Origin: Lachnospiraceae bacterium
Lineage (GTDB): Bacteria > Bacillota > Clostridia > Lachnospirales > Lachnospiraceae
Assembly: GCA_015057835.1 (NCBI GenBank)
Contig: SVDL01000005.1
Coordinates: 26,076-67,158, forward strand
Direction: 5' to 3'
Length of the DNA: 41,083 nt
Part shown: piece by piece, positions 9,365 through 17,593 of the stretch
How the letters are laid out: the number at the start of each line of letters is the position of its first letter
Numbering within the stretch: position 1 is the first letter of the stretch
Position numbers and translations under genes: made by a program
Notes under the pieces: generated by a model
Told to the model about the DNA's origin: nothing
Database searches by the model: none
The model's input: only the letters and a program-made list of their open reading frames with translations

Positions 9365-9661
9365 TTATTCGATCGTCAGGATATCCGAGAATCCCGTTAC
9401 TTCGAAGATCTCCATAATGATATCGTTGACATTGACGATTTTCATCTCGCCCTGTTTAGCCATGACCTTCTGAGCGGAAAGCAGTACGCGGAGTCCGGCG
9501 GATGAAATGTACTCCAGCTTCTCAAAATCAAGAATAAGAGAAGTGGTACCCTCGTAGGAATCCTTAAGAGCCGCTTCCAGTTCCGGCGCAGTAACGGTAT
9601 CAAGACGGCCTTCCAGCGCAAATTTGACTTCGTTGTTGTCTGCAAATTTCTGAATCGTCAT
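9365..9661 (-). CDS. STAS-domain anti-anti-sigma factor (RsbV/SpoIIAA-like)
   Basis: 98 residues from ATG 9661, chosen because AAGGAGCG lies 8 bases upstream; the frame is open further upstream without a ribosome site. It is a single STAS domain with the phosphorylation signature YISSAGLRVLL (Ser53/Ser54). In the unphosphorylated form such proteins bind an RsbW-type kinase and free its target. It is the first gene of the operon behind the extended -10 promoter at 9749-9777, with a leader of about 80 nt. Its STAS domain resembles that of the STAS-kinase fusion at 7083-8267, with ISSAGLRV in both, suggesting duplication within the locus. Confidence 0.92.
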   Translation of the reverse strand: MTIQKFADNNEVKFALEGRLDTVTAPELEAALKDSYEGTTSLILDFEKLEYISSAGLRVLLSAQKVMAKQGEMKIVNVNDIIMEIFEVTGFSDILTIE

Positions 9662-9748
9662 ATCAGATCGCTCCTTTTCTATACAATTCTTCCTTCCCGC
9701 ACACATTGCCGGGCGCTGCGGTAGGATTCGGATACCAAATTCTTTGTT

Positions 9749-9777
9749 ATTATAGCATAGCAGAATTTATGCAACAA
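9749..9777 (-). promoter_or_regulatory. Extended -10 promoter of the partner-switch operon
   Basis: Minus-strand TGCTATAAT at 9757-9749 is a perfect extended -10 box. TTGTTG at 9777-9772 sits 17 bases upstream as a weak -35. It is a housekeeping-type promoter about 90 bases before the STAS start codon. Confidence 0.75.
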
Positions 9778-9892
9778 GTGCAACTGTGTCATCAGATCCG
9801 CTCTGTTTTTTTCAACGGATCAGGCGGCTTTCCGATGTGGGCGGCGGTCCCGGCCGGCTCAGTCATCCATCGTTCAACGGCCTGGCGCCCGC

Positions 9893-11278
9893 TCAGTCAT
9901 CTGCCTTCCAGAGTCCCAGTGCCGGCGTGTGCACAAAATAGATCTCCTCCCCGTCCGGCATGATGTTCCAGCCTTCTTCGAGCCTGTCCGGATCGTAGCG
10001 CGCGGCGGTCTCTTCGTAGTCCGCCCATCTGAGGTGCACGGATTCAATATCTTCTTTCGACAGCAGCTCCGGCCGCGTCGCGTAGGTGATGGAAAACCGA
10101 CCGTCAGGACTGCTGATGATAATGTGGGAAGCCCCGAGAATATTGCTGTCAAATTCCCCCTGCCGGTACAGCTTCAGGATCTCCTCCGTCGTCCGGTAGC
10201 CGTATTTCCGCAGGAACTGCTCCATCTCTTCATTTTCCCCGAATCCTGCGACGCCCGGCGCGAGAATGAGCAGCTCCCCGCCGTCAGCGATCATCATGCG
10301 GGTCCGGTAAATGCCTTTGTTTCCGACCCAGGTCGTCTTAAGCTCGTTCGGGTCGAGATAGGTGACGACTTTATTTGCCCGGCGCTCGACATGGGTGATA
10401 TTGCATTTCTGCGATAATGCGCAGGCTTCTTCAAATGGTTTCCTGGAAGTGCCCATGAAAAGCCCGCGAAGGGAGAGATCCAGCTCCTTCTGGCCATTTT
10501 CGAGCTCGATCTCATTCTGGACGACGACGGTCATCATGTAAGCGATGGGGCATTTTCCATCCAGAAAATGCTCCTGCGCGTAATCATACACTTTCCTGCC
10601 GGAGGTGTCGCGGATGCCCATGGTATTTTCCACGCCGCAGATCGACGTCATCATGTGAATTTTATTGATCATCGCCCGGCCGCCGACGCCGATGAAAATA
10701 TTCTTGGAATAGTTGGACATACCGACCGCCTCATGCGGCACGACCTGCCCTACGGACAGAATCAGATCATACCCGCCGTCGAACAGCCGGTGATTGACTT
10801 CCACCTCGATCTCCTCGTCGAACAGCCCGCCGGACGCCTCTTTGCAGACCTCCGCGGGGACCGCGCCGAGCTTGACGGTGTCCGTCGCCCAGTGATGCAC
10901 AAGAAATGCTTCCTCCGGAATCTCATCCCCGAAGAACGCCAGCTTCTCTTCCGCCGTCAGCTCCATGTGCGTCCCAAGCGCCGGCATGATGTCCACATGG
11001 ACGCCCTTCGGCACCAGCTCCTTCCACAGCACTTTCGTGATCTCGCCGGCAAAGGAGTAGCAGCGGGTGAGATCCGGCGGGAGGATCAGGACTTTTTTGA
11101 TGGCCGGCCCTGCGGGTTCGTCGACAGCTGCTTTTTCAGGTAGATTCGCTGATTCGCCGGCAGCTGTTTTTTCTGGCAGATTTGCGGGATATTCATACTG
11201 GCGGAGCCATTCCCGCACACCTGCCGCCATCTTTTCCGGGGAGATGCCGTTTTCGTCGGTTAAGAAGATTTCTTTCAT
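9893..11278 (-). CDS. LarA-family nickel-pincer racemase/epimerase (DUF2088)
   Basis: 461 residues from ATG 11278, chosen for GGAG seven bases upstream; a GTG at 11305 is an alternative. LarA interconverts D- and L-2-hydroxyacids using the nickel pincer cofactor. LarA-like features are ILPPDLTR (65-72), ALGTH with His104, and VVPHEAVGMSNYSKN, where His182 and Lys192 are ten residues apart, as are His174 and the cofactor-anchoring Lys184 of lactate racemase. It is therefore probably active. The substrate is unknown, as the family includes racemases for several hydroxyacids. The cofactor genes larB, larC and larE are not in the window. Residues 30-58 carry a tandem ANLPEKAA-type insertion (12-residue, 36-bp period) unusual for the family. 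It starts 34 bp after the CcdA-TlpA gene and may be cotranscribed. Confidence 0.85.
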   Translation of the reverse strand: MKEIFLTDENGISPEKMAAGVREWLRQYEYPANLPEKTAAGESANLPEKAAVDEPAGPAIKKVLILPPDLTRCYSFAGEITKVLWKELVPKGVHVDIMPALGTHMELTAEEKLAFFGDEIPEEAFLVHHWATDTVKLGAVPAEVCKEASGGLFDEEIEVEVNHRLFDGGYDLILSVGQVVPHEAVGMSNYSKNIFIGVGGRAMINKIHMMTSICGVENTMGIRDTSGRKVYDYAQEHFLDGKCPIAYMMTVVVQNEIELENGQKELDLSLRGLFMGTSRKPFEEACALSQKCNITHVERRANKVVTYLDPNELKTTWVGNKGIYRTRMMIADGGELLILAPGVAGFGENEEMEQFLRKYGYRTTEEILKLYRQGEFDSNILGASHIIISSPDGRFSITYATRPELLSKEDIESVHLRWADYEETAARYDPDRLEEGWNIMPDGEEIYFVHTPALGLWKADD

Positions 11279-11312
11279 GTTTTTTCTCCATGCTGCTTTC
11301 TTCACTGTGTTT

Positions 11313-12806
11313 TCACGATTCCCTGACTCCGCTCAGTGTCTGCTGAATAATGGATTCCATGAATTCCTCCGGAATCGCGCCGGGAACATACCCAAAGATA
11401 TTGCCTTCTTTGTCGATCATGAAAGTCGTAGGATACGCCGTAATGCCATACTGCATGAGAAGTTCCGCTTCCGTATCCATCATGACAGGATATGTGTAGC
11501 CGTTCTCTTCCAGAAAAGCTTTTACGCCGGCTTCGTCCTGTTCATTTCCGTAACCGGGAAATGCGACCGCTATGACCGCCACGTCCCCGCTGTCCTTATA
11601 CTTCTCGTAGATCTTCTGAATGTCCGGCATTTCCGAGCGGCAGGGCGGGCACCAGGTGGCCCAGAAATTGAGAAATACGGCTTTTCCCTTGTAATCCGAG
11701 AGAGAATGGATCTCTCCGTACTGATCCATCAGAGTGAAATCCGGGGCGGGGAAAACTTGTTCATCTGCGGCGTTTTCCGAAGTATTGTGTTCTACGTCGC
11801 TTTCCGAAGCATTTTGTTCTAAGTCGCTTTCCGAAGCATTTTGTTCTGTGTCACTTTCCGAAGCATTCTCTTCAACATCTTCGATTACCGGACTTGAATC
11901 GGATTTTTCATCTTCCTCTGCTGCGGACTGTGCCGGGGTTTCAGAGTCTTCCGCCTCAGCAGCCGCTTCCTTCTCCTCAATCTCCGATTCCGCAGCCGCA
12001 GGCTGTACCTGGACTTCAGAGTCTTCCGCCCCGGCACCGGTTTCCTGCACCTCATTCTCCGCAGCCGCCGGCTGCGCCTGATTCCCGGCCAGCACGCCCG
12101 TCACTTTGTTCATCGTACCTGTCAGCATCAGGATTCCCATGACCACGAGCAGCGCGCCGCCGATCTTTGCGGTGTAGCGCACGACTCCCCGGTGCTTCCG
12201 GAACAGGCGGAGCAATCCGTCCGCAAAGATTCCGACTGCAATGAAGGGAATGACAAACCCGAGCGTGTAAACTCCAATCAGAAGAAATCCCGCAGCTTTA
12301 GAAGAGGAAGAGGCCGCCATGAGCAGGACGCTTGTCAGCGTCGGCCCGACGCAGGGCGTCCAGGCGAAGCTGAAGACAAATCCCATAAGAAGCGCCGTGA
12401 CCGGCGACATCGCCATTTTTTCAAGCGGCAGATGGATACGTTTTTCTTTATTGAGCGTTTTTGACGTCCCGAAAAGACCGAGCTGATACAGTCCGAAAAG
12501 GATGACGATCACGCCGCCGATGCGGGCGAGGAGGTATTTCCGGGTGCCGAAAAAGGAGCCGACCGCAGTCATTCCCAGCGCGAGAACAAAGAAGGCAAAT
12601 CCGATCCCGATCACAAAGAAAAGTGTGTTGATGAGCGTCCGCACCCGTTCTTTCGGGGTGAAATTTTCTCCCTCATCCGTATAGCCGCCCGACAGGTACC
12701 CGAGGTAAAGCGGGATCAGAGGAAGAACGCAGGGTGAGAAAAAGCTCAGCAGTCCCTGCGCAAATACAGTCAGTATGGAGATGTTGAAATCAGGCTGGAA
12801 TCCCAT
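11313..12806 (-). CDS. CcdA/DsbD-like membrane thiol transporter fused to TlpA/ResA thioredoxin
   Basis: 497 residues. Residues 1-235 are a CcdA-type six-helix domain with Cys26 (FFSPCVLPL) and Cys152 (AWTPCVGPT), the pair that carries electrons across the membrane. Residues about 240-350 are a Glu/Ser/Ala-rich linker with four 9-residue repeats (QNASESDLE type). Residues 350-497 are a TlpA/ResA-like thioredoxin with the active site WATWCPPC (Cys386, Cys389) and cis-proline in AYPTTF. Predicted role: bring reducing power outside and reduce disulfides in surface proteins, or help cytochrome maturation. Such fusions are known in Firmicutes. It starts 44 bp after the kinase-nuclease gene with GGGAGAG before the ATG, and no terminator is visible in between, so it may be read through from the TIR/kinase operon. 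Confidence 0.9.
   Translation of the reverse strand: MGFQPDFNISILTVFAQGLLSFFSPCVLPLIPLYLGYLSGGYTDEGENFTPKERVRTLINTLFFVIGIGFAFFVLALGMTAVGSFFGTRKYLLARIGGVIVILFGLYQLGLFGTSKTLNKEKRIHLPLEKMAMSPVTALLMGFVFSFAWTPCVGPTLTSVLLMAASSSSKAAGFLLIGVYTLGFVIPFIAVGIFADGLLRLFRKHRGVVRYTAKIGGALLVVMGILMLTGTMNKVTGVLAGNQAQPAAAENEVQETGAGAEDSEVQVQPAAAESEIEEKEAAAEAEDSETPAQSAAEEDEKSDSSPVIEDVEENASESDTEQNASESDLEQNASESDVEHNTSENAADEQVFPAPDFTLMDQYGEIHSLSDYKGKAVFLNFWATWCPPCRSEMPDIQKIYEKYKDSGDVAVIAVAFPGYGNEQDEAGVKAFLEENGYTYPVMMDTEAELLMQYGITAYPTTFMIDKEGNIFGYVPGAIPEEFMESIIQQTLSGVRES
11774..11876 (-). repeat. 27-bp tandem repeats in the linker of the CcdA-TlpA gene
   Basis: Four copies of a unit containing TTTCCGAAG begin at 11774, 11801, 11828 and 11855, with an exact 27-bp period. 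They encode the NASESD-type 9-residue repeats of the hydrophilic linker. Confidence 0.9.
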
Positions 12807-12850
12807 TGGAAATCTCTCCCTGTTCTCCCTTCTGTCAGCAGTTTATCCGT

Positions 12851-15800
12851 TTACTCCCCGGCAAGAATCTCCGTGAGGTACCCCGCGAGATCCTCGTCGA
12901 TCATGCTTCTGTCGATAAAGCGGACGTTCATGCCGCGGCTCCGCTGCAGCAGCGCCGCCGGCCGCTTTTTGCTGGATTCATCAAAGGCGTTGTTGCTGCA
13001 AACGATGACTGCGGTGCCCTCGATCCCGAAATAGTCCGCGAAGAACCGGATCTCTTCCAGGTATTCGTTCTTCGGCATGCTCTGCTTGCAGGAAATGAAG
13101 TAAGTCTTCATGTTCTTTGTGCAGACAATATCGATCTCATTGTTGATGGCGCCGCCGAGGACGGATTCCTCCTCCGTCTTGGCGTTCCAGGTAAATGTCA
13201 CATTACTCCGCACATCGTCGACCGGCACATGCTGGAAAATCGTGTGGTAGACATAGGCTTCAAGGACATTGCCTTCCTTGAGAAGACACTTCCTTACGGA
13301 AATATCGTCGACCTCGAACCGCACAAAACACTCCCCGGTCTTGTAATCCTGCGTGATCATCGGCTCTCCGCCGGATGCTGCTGAAAATGCCCCATCGCCG
13401 GTGCTGCCGGTTCCACCGGGCATCGGCTGCGAGTCTCCGCCCACCGGGCGGACCGCATTTCCCGCCTGATCCAGGGCTTCCAGAACGCAGCGAATCGCCT
13501 CGCTCTTCAGAACGCTCCTTCCGCTGAGATCCTTCACGGCTTCATCCCGGAAGGAGAACTGCACGAGGCAGGTCCGGTCATAGACAAAATGCTGCATGGA
13601 GTCCACAGGTCTGCCGGTGACCGGCTCCCGGAAGGACTGCATGGCCTCATATTCATGCTGATAAGGTTCTTTCTCCGCCCGAAGAAGCAGTTCTTCAAGA
13701 ATTGTCCCGGTCTCCGGGTAATCCGTATCAAAGCGGACGGTTCCGCGGCGGTTCTCCGCCGGCTCCGTGTATCCCGGCCGGATCAGGCCGTTCTGCTTCC
13801 ATTCGCGCAGCACTCTCCGGATCCCCGTATCGGTCAGAAGTCTGCCCGGGACCGTCACGGTCTCCATGGTGTACAGCGCTTTTTGATCCGCATCCGGCGC
13901 TTTTCCGGCTCCGTCTTCTTTCCCTTGCGACGAGCCTCCGGTTCCTCCGTTTTTCCCCTGCGTCGCGCCTCCGGCTCCGCCGACCTTAATAAACAGCCCG
14001 CGCTCCGCCTGCTCCATCTCTTTGATGAAAATTCTCCAGTAGAACGGCTTCACGCTGCTGTACGCCTGCCAGAGCTGTTTATAATACGGCCGCAGATCCG
14101 CCATTGTGCCGATGCTGTCAGGATCCTCGCTGAACGGATTGGAGCCGAACAGCCGCAGAGTCTCCTCGACAGTGAGATGTCGTTTCAGGGTATAGAGCGG
14201 AATCTCCGCCCCGTATCCGAAATCCGTGAGCTTTCCGCCGTCGAACCGGGTGACGGGCATTGTCTGGAACACGCTGCGCCGCGCGTACCGGAATGCCTCC
14301 GCCTCGTCGATTCCCGTGATATCGAGGACCGCCCGCTTGCTTCTCGCGTCCGTACGCACCTCGTCCGTCCGGAAAATGACAGAGACCTTTGTCCGAAGAT
14401 GCCTCTCCTCCCGCAGGAAACGCTCTATTTCTTCCGCCTGTCTCAAAACACGTTTCTGTGCAGATTCCGCCGTTTCCCTGTCCTCTGCAAAAATCCTGCC
14501 GCCCGCAGCCATACCGCCGCCCCGCGGCGCACCCGGCCTCTCCTCCGCTATAAGGATCAGCTCCTCGGGCTCAATGAGGATGCTGCTCACGACGTTCTGC
14601 CACATTTTCACGGCGAGTGGTTTGTAGATCCGCCTGAGAGGCGGAATGATCAGCATCGGAAGTCCGCGGACCATCGCCTCGTCGGACATTTTATAGTCGA
14701 CGTACCGGTTCCGGAAAATGACAGGGCGCATCTCCTCCCCGATCTTATCGAGATCTTCGGTGAGCTCCAGCCGGCACGCCGTTCTGCGGTGATCCAGCTC
14801 CTCCACTCTTTCCCGGAACGAGCGCATTTCGTCGGCAAATACCACATTGATATTTGCCTCCCCGCTCAGCATCCGGACGATCACGGCGCGCAGCCGTTCC
14901 GCCGCGCGGACCCATTCGCCCCGCAGCTCGAATTTGGAAATATCCGCGAGCAGCTCCTCCGTGAGGTAATCCGCGTCCAGCCGCTTCGCCTTCCGGTCGC
15001 ACAGCGCGTGGATGCGCAGCGACTGCCGGTCCAGCTCGTCCAGATCGGCGCTGACCTTCTTCCGGATCCAGTTTTTGTGCGGCAGATCCCGCAGCACGAT
15101 CCCCGTATCCGGCGAGGAAGAGCAGATCAGCGGGTGGAGTTTTCTCTTGCCGTCCCGGTGATCATTTCCCCCGTTGTAAGCGTATTCGGCAAATTCCTCC
15201 TCCGTCGGCACCCGGTACCCCGCCGTGATCATATAGGAGCTCCAGCGGCGATGCTCAAGATAGAGAAGTTTTTTCAGCAGTTTCTCCGCCTCCGGCGTGC
15301 CGGAGAGCACGCGGCGGTAATACTGAAATGCCGCATTCGGCGCCTTCGGATCGATCCCCGCCGAGACAAGCTTCGCGTCGACGGAGAGCGCCGCGTGGAC
15401 CGAAGATTCCATGTTGTATTTGAGATCTCTTTGGAAGGACTGCCGGATCTCCTGCGCGGACGCCCTCTCGTTCCGGTCCTTTACGTAGAACCGGTGGATC
15501 TTCTCCGCCCGCTCGCGGATCTCCCGGCCGTAGGTTTTTCCTCCCTCGCCGGTGCCGGGGCTCGATCCCACTGAGGCAAAAACGACCCATCGCGCGAGGT
15601 GTTCGAGGGCATTTTCCGCCTCTCTCTCATCGGTGCCGGCGCCTTCCAGCGCGGCGCGGATCCCCTTCGTGATGCGCGCGCGGGTATCTTCGGTGAAACC
15701 GGCATTTCTCGTGCCCGGCGCCTCGTCCGGGTCGGCGTATCCGACAAAAACAGGATAAAACCGCCCGTTTCCGCAGTCCGGCGTCAGCGCGTTGTTGGCC

Positions 15801-17593
15801 GCTACCGCCTGCAGGAAACTGACTGCCAGTTCTTTATTTCTTGAAAATGCGCCGGCTCTTCCGTCTGCCTTCACCGCTTCCGCGGAAAATGCGCCGGCCC
15901 GCTCATTTTTCTTCCCCGTCTCCGCGGAAAATGCGGCCGCCTCTTCCCCCTCCTCATCCGCAAATACGATCCAGGAAGGAAGAAGCGTGTAGTCCTCCTC
16001 CTTCGACCAGCGCATGAAAAGGTCTTCCGCGTCGGAAGCAGGTTTCCACTCTTCGAGGAAAATATACGCGAGCGGCTCCGTCACGATCTCCGGATCCGAA
16101 CCGACGGGACGGCCGTCCCATTCCCGGACCTCTTCGCCGTTCAGGATAAATTCCGCCGCGGCCATAAGCTGCGGCATGACGCGGAACAGTTCCGTCAGTT
16201 TTCTTTCCGGATCGGGGACCGCCCACCGGATGACCATGGTGGTGTCCGCCATCTGTGTCGTCAGGAAATACCGGAAAAACCGCATGGCGGTATCCCCATC
16301 GCCGGCAAGACCTAGGTCGAGCATGTAGTGCTTTTCCCGGCGGCCGGCTGCGCCTGCGGCGCTGTTTTCCGCCTGAGGATCTGCGTCCTGACCGGCCGCG
16401 GCACCGGCGGCATTTCCGCCGTTCTCCGCGTGTCTCTCCTCCCGGCGGTACTGCCAGAGCGGATACCGGTCGAGAACGTACGCGATCTCAAGAATGCGGT
16501 CCACTTCCTGTTTCGCGCGGCGGGCGACCTTTTTCGGGCGGAGCATCTCCTCCCGGAGCGCCTTCAGGTCCTCCAGCAGTTCGTGTGCATTTCTGTAGCG
16601 GCTGCGCAGATCGGGAGCGACGCATTTAGCCAGAATTCCGAGCAGGATCTTCTGCTCTCCTTCGTCGATCTGACCGCGGAATTCGTTGTTCAGCACTTCC
16701 GCGAACGCAGTCCGCCAGTCTGCACTGCCCGCCGCCTTTGACCCGGGTTCTGCCCGTTCTTCCCTGTCCGCCATATGTTCTCCGTCTGCAGAGCGGGACC
16801 CGTCTCCGGATTCCGCGGACGGCCAGCACCCCGTGAGGGACGCGATCAGCATGGATCCGAAAGAATAGATATCCGCCGCCGGGGTCAGGAACAGGTATTT
16901 GTTTCTCTGAAAATCCTGCATTTCCCGCAATTCCGGAGCGAGGATCCGCGGCGTCGCGCGGAGTTCTTTTACATTTTCGAGCTGTGACATGTCCACCGCC
17001 GCGTCGAAGTCAAAGAGCATGGCGCGGGCGCCGTCCGCCCAGAGGACATTTTCCGGCTTGAAATCCATATAAAGAATGCCGCGGTCATGGAGAGCGGCCA
17101 TCGCGCCTGCCGCGGAGACCGCGATATCAAGAAATTCTCTGGCGCTCTGCGGGAAATACCGGTCCAGCGTGTCGCCGTTCTCCCTCTGATAGAGAACGTA
17201 CATCGTGCTTCCGGAAAAATACCGCCGGTACGGCGTCACGACATGGCTACGCAGCGCGTCTTCATTGGAAAGCGTGCGCTGCAGCTCGTACGCCCGGGCG
17301 AAATGCTCCGCCATCGCGCGCAGCTGCCGGCTCTCCTCAAATCCGTCGATCGCAAGCTCCAGTCCGTCCATCGTGACGGATCCCTCCGGGACGTCCGCCG
17401 GATAAAACTGCTTGAGGAGCATGCGGTGGGACTCATTCTCCGACATTTCCACGGAGACGAGATAACACATGCACGAGGCTCCCTCCCCGGACAGGAGTTC
17501 CGCATTTGAGATCCGGTATATATTTTCCCTTCCCGAGCGGTCCAGGAGCTTCATCGGAAATTCCGACGGAAGAATTTTACGTCTGTTATTCAT
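12851..17593 (-). CDS. Protein kinase - Rossmann/RyR-like - CARF-like - Card1/DUF1887-like nuclease fusion
   Basis: 1580 residues. (1) 30-345: Hanks-type protein kinase: Lys61 in LLKQF, catalytic loop YMDFKPEN (Asp177, Asn182), DFD 195-197 in place of DFG, APE 219-221, DIYSFG 241-246. (2) 421-620: Rossmann-like LGLAGDGDTAMRFF, then WIVFA and RFYPVFVG strands. (3) 775-825: RyR-like LEHRRWSSYMITAGY and KLHPL. (4) About 1005-1100: possible CARF-like fold ending in LDITG, an inference. (5) 1240-1290: possible winged helix. (6) 1438-1575: PD-(D/E)xK nuclease of Card1/Can2/DUF1887 type, with GNVLEAYVY (Glu1445), NEID (Asp1488) and YFISCK (Lys1503). Linkers at 553-585 and 1205-1230 are tandem repeats. 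The start overlaps the upstream stop by 8 bp. I infer a ligand-gated nuclease effector with a kinase switch. Confidence 0.8.
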   Translation of the reverse strand: MNNRRKILPSEFPMKLLDRSGRENIYRISNAELLSGEGASCMCYLVSVEMSENESHRMLLKQFYPADVPEGSVTMDGLELAIDGFEESRQLRAMAEHFARAYELQRTLSNEDALRSHVVTPYRRYFSGSTMYVLYQRENGDTLDRYFPQSAREFLDIAVSAAGAMAALHDRGILYMDFKPENVLWADGARAMLFDFDAAVDMSQLENVKELRATPRILAPELREMQDFQRNKYLFLTPAADIYSFGSMLIASLTGCWPSAESGDGSRSADGEHMADREERAEPGSKAAGSADWRTAFAEVLNNEFRGQIDEGEQKILLGILAKCVAPDLRSRYRNAHELLEDLKALREEMLRPKKVARRAKQEVDRILEIAYVLDRYPLWQYRREERHAENGGNAAGAAAGQDADPQAENSAAGAAGRREKHYMLDLGLAGDGDTAMRFFRYFLTTQMADTTMVIRWAVPDPERKLTELFRVMPQLMAAAEFILNGEEVREWDGRPVGSDPEIVTEPLAYIFLEEWKPASDAEDLFMRWSKEEDYTLLPSWIVFADEEGEEAAAFSAETGKKNERAGAFSAEAVKADGRAGAFSRNKELAVSFLQAVAANNALTPDCGNGRFYPVFVGYADPDEAPGTRNAGFTEDTRARITKGIRAALEGAGTDEREAENALEHLARWVVFASVGSSPGTGEGGKTYGREIRERAEKIHRFYVKDRNERASAQEIRQSFQRDLKYNMESSVHAALSVDAKLVSAGIDPKAPNAAFQYYRRVLSGTPEAEKLLKKLLYLEHRRWSSYMITAGYRVPTEEEFAEYAYNGGNDHRDGKRKLHPLICSSSPDTGIVLRDLPHKNWIRKKVSADLDELDRQSLRIHALCDRKAKRLDADYLTEELLADISKFELRGEWVRAAERLRAVIVRMLSGEANINVVFADEMRSFRERVEELDHRRTACRLELTEDLDKIGEEMRPVIFRNRYVDYKMSDEAMVRGLPMLIIPPLRRIYKPLAVKMWQNVVSSILIEPEELILIAEERPGAPRGGGMAAGGRIFAEDRETAESAQKRVLRQAEEIERFLREERHLRTKVSVIFRTDEVRTDARSKRAVLDITGIDEAEAFRYARRSVFQTMPVTRFDGGKLTDFGYGAEIPLYTLKRHLTVEETLRLFGSNPFSEDPDSIGTMADLRPYYKQLWQAYSSVKPFYWRIFIKEMEQAERGLFIKVGGAGGATQGKNGGTGGSSQGKEDGAGKAPDADQKALYTMETVTVPGRLLTDTGIRRVLREWKQNGLIRPGYTEPAENRRGTVRFDTDYPETGTILEELLLRAEKEPYQHEYEAMQSFREPVTGRPVDSMQHFVYDRTCLVQFSFRDEAVKDLSGRSVLKSEAIRCVLEALDQAGNAVRPVGGDSQPMPGGTGSTGDGAFSAASGGEPMITQDYKTGECFVRFEVDDISVRKCLLKEGNVLEAYVYHTIFQHVPVDDVRSNVTFTWNAKTEEESVLGGAINNEIDIVCTKNMKTYFISCKQSMPKNEYLEEIRFFADYFGIEGTAVIVCSNNAFDESSKKRPAALLQRSRGMNVRFIDRSMIDEDLAGYLTEILAGE
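13921..13985 (-). repeat. 33-bp repeat encoding a Gly-rich linker in the kinase-nuclease gene
   Basis: Two imperfect copies begin at 13921 (TCCCTTGCGAC) and 13954 (TCCCCTGCGTC), a 33-bp period. They encode Gly/Ser/Gln-rich linker residues about 1207-1230, just before the winged-helix and nuclease part. Confidence 0.7.
15843..15934 (-). repeat. 42-bp tandem repeats in the kinase-nuclease gene
   Basis: GAAAATGC recurs at 15843, 15885 and 15927, an exact 42-bp period (14 residues). The units encode an RAGAFSAE-type linker (residues 553-585) inserted in the Rossmann-like module, between the WIVFA strand and the following helix. Confidence 0.85.

Noticed and set aside
12851-17593. Type III CRISPR accessory locus because of the Card1-like nuclease
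   Set aside because: No cas10, csm/cmr genes or CRISPR array are present, and the CARF assignment itself is uncertain.
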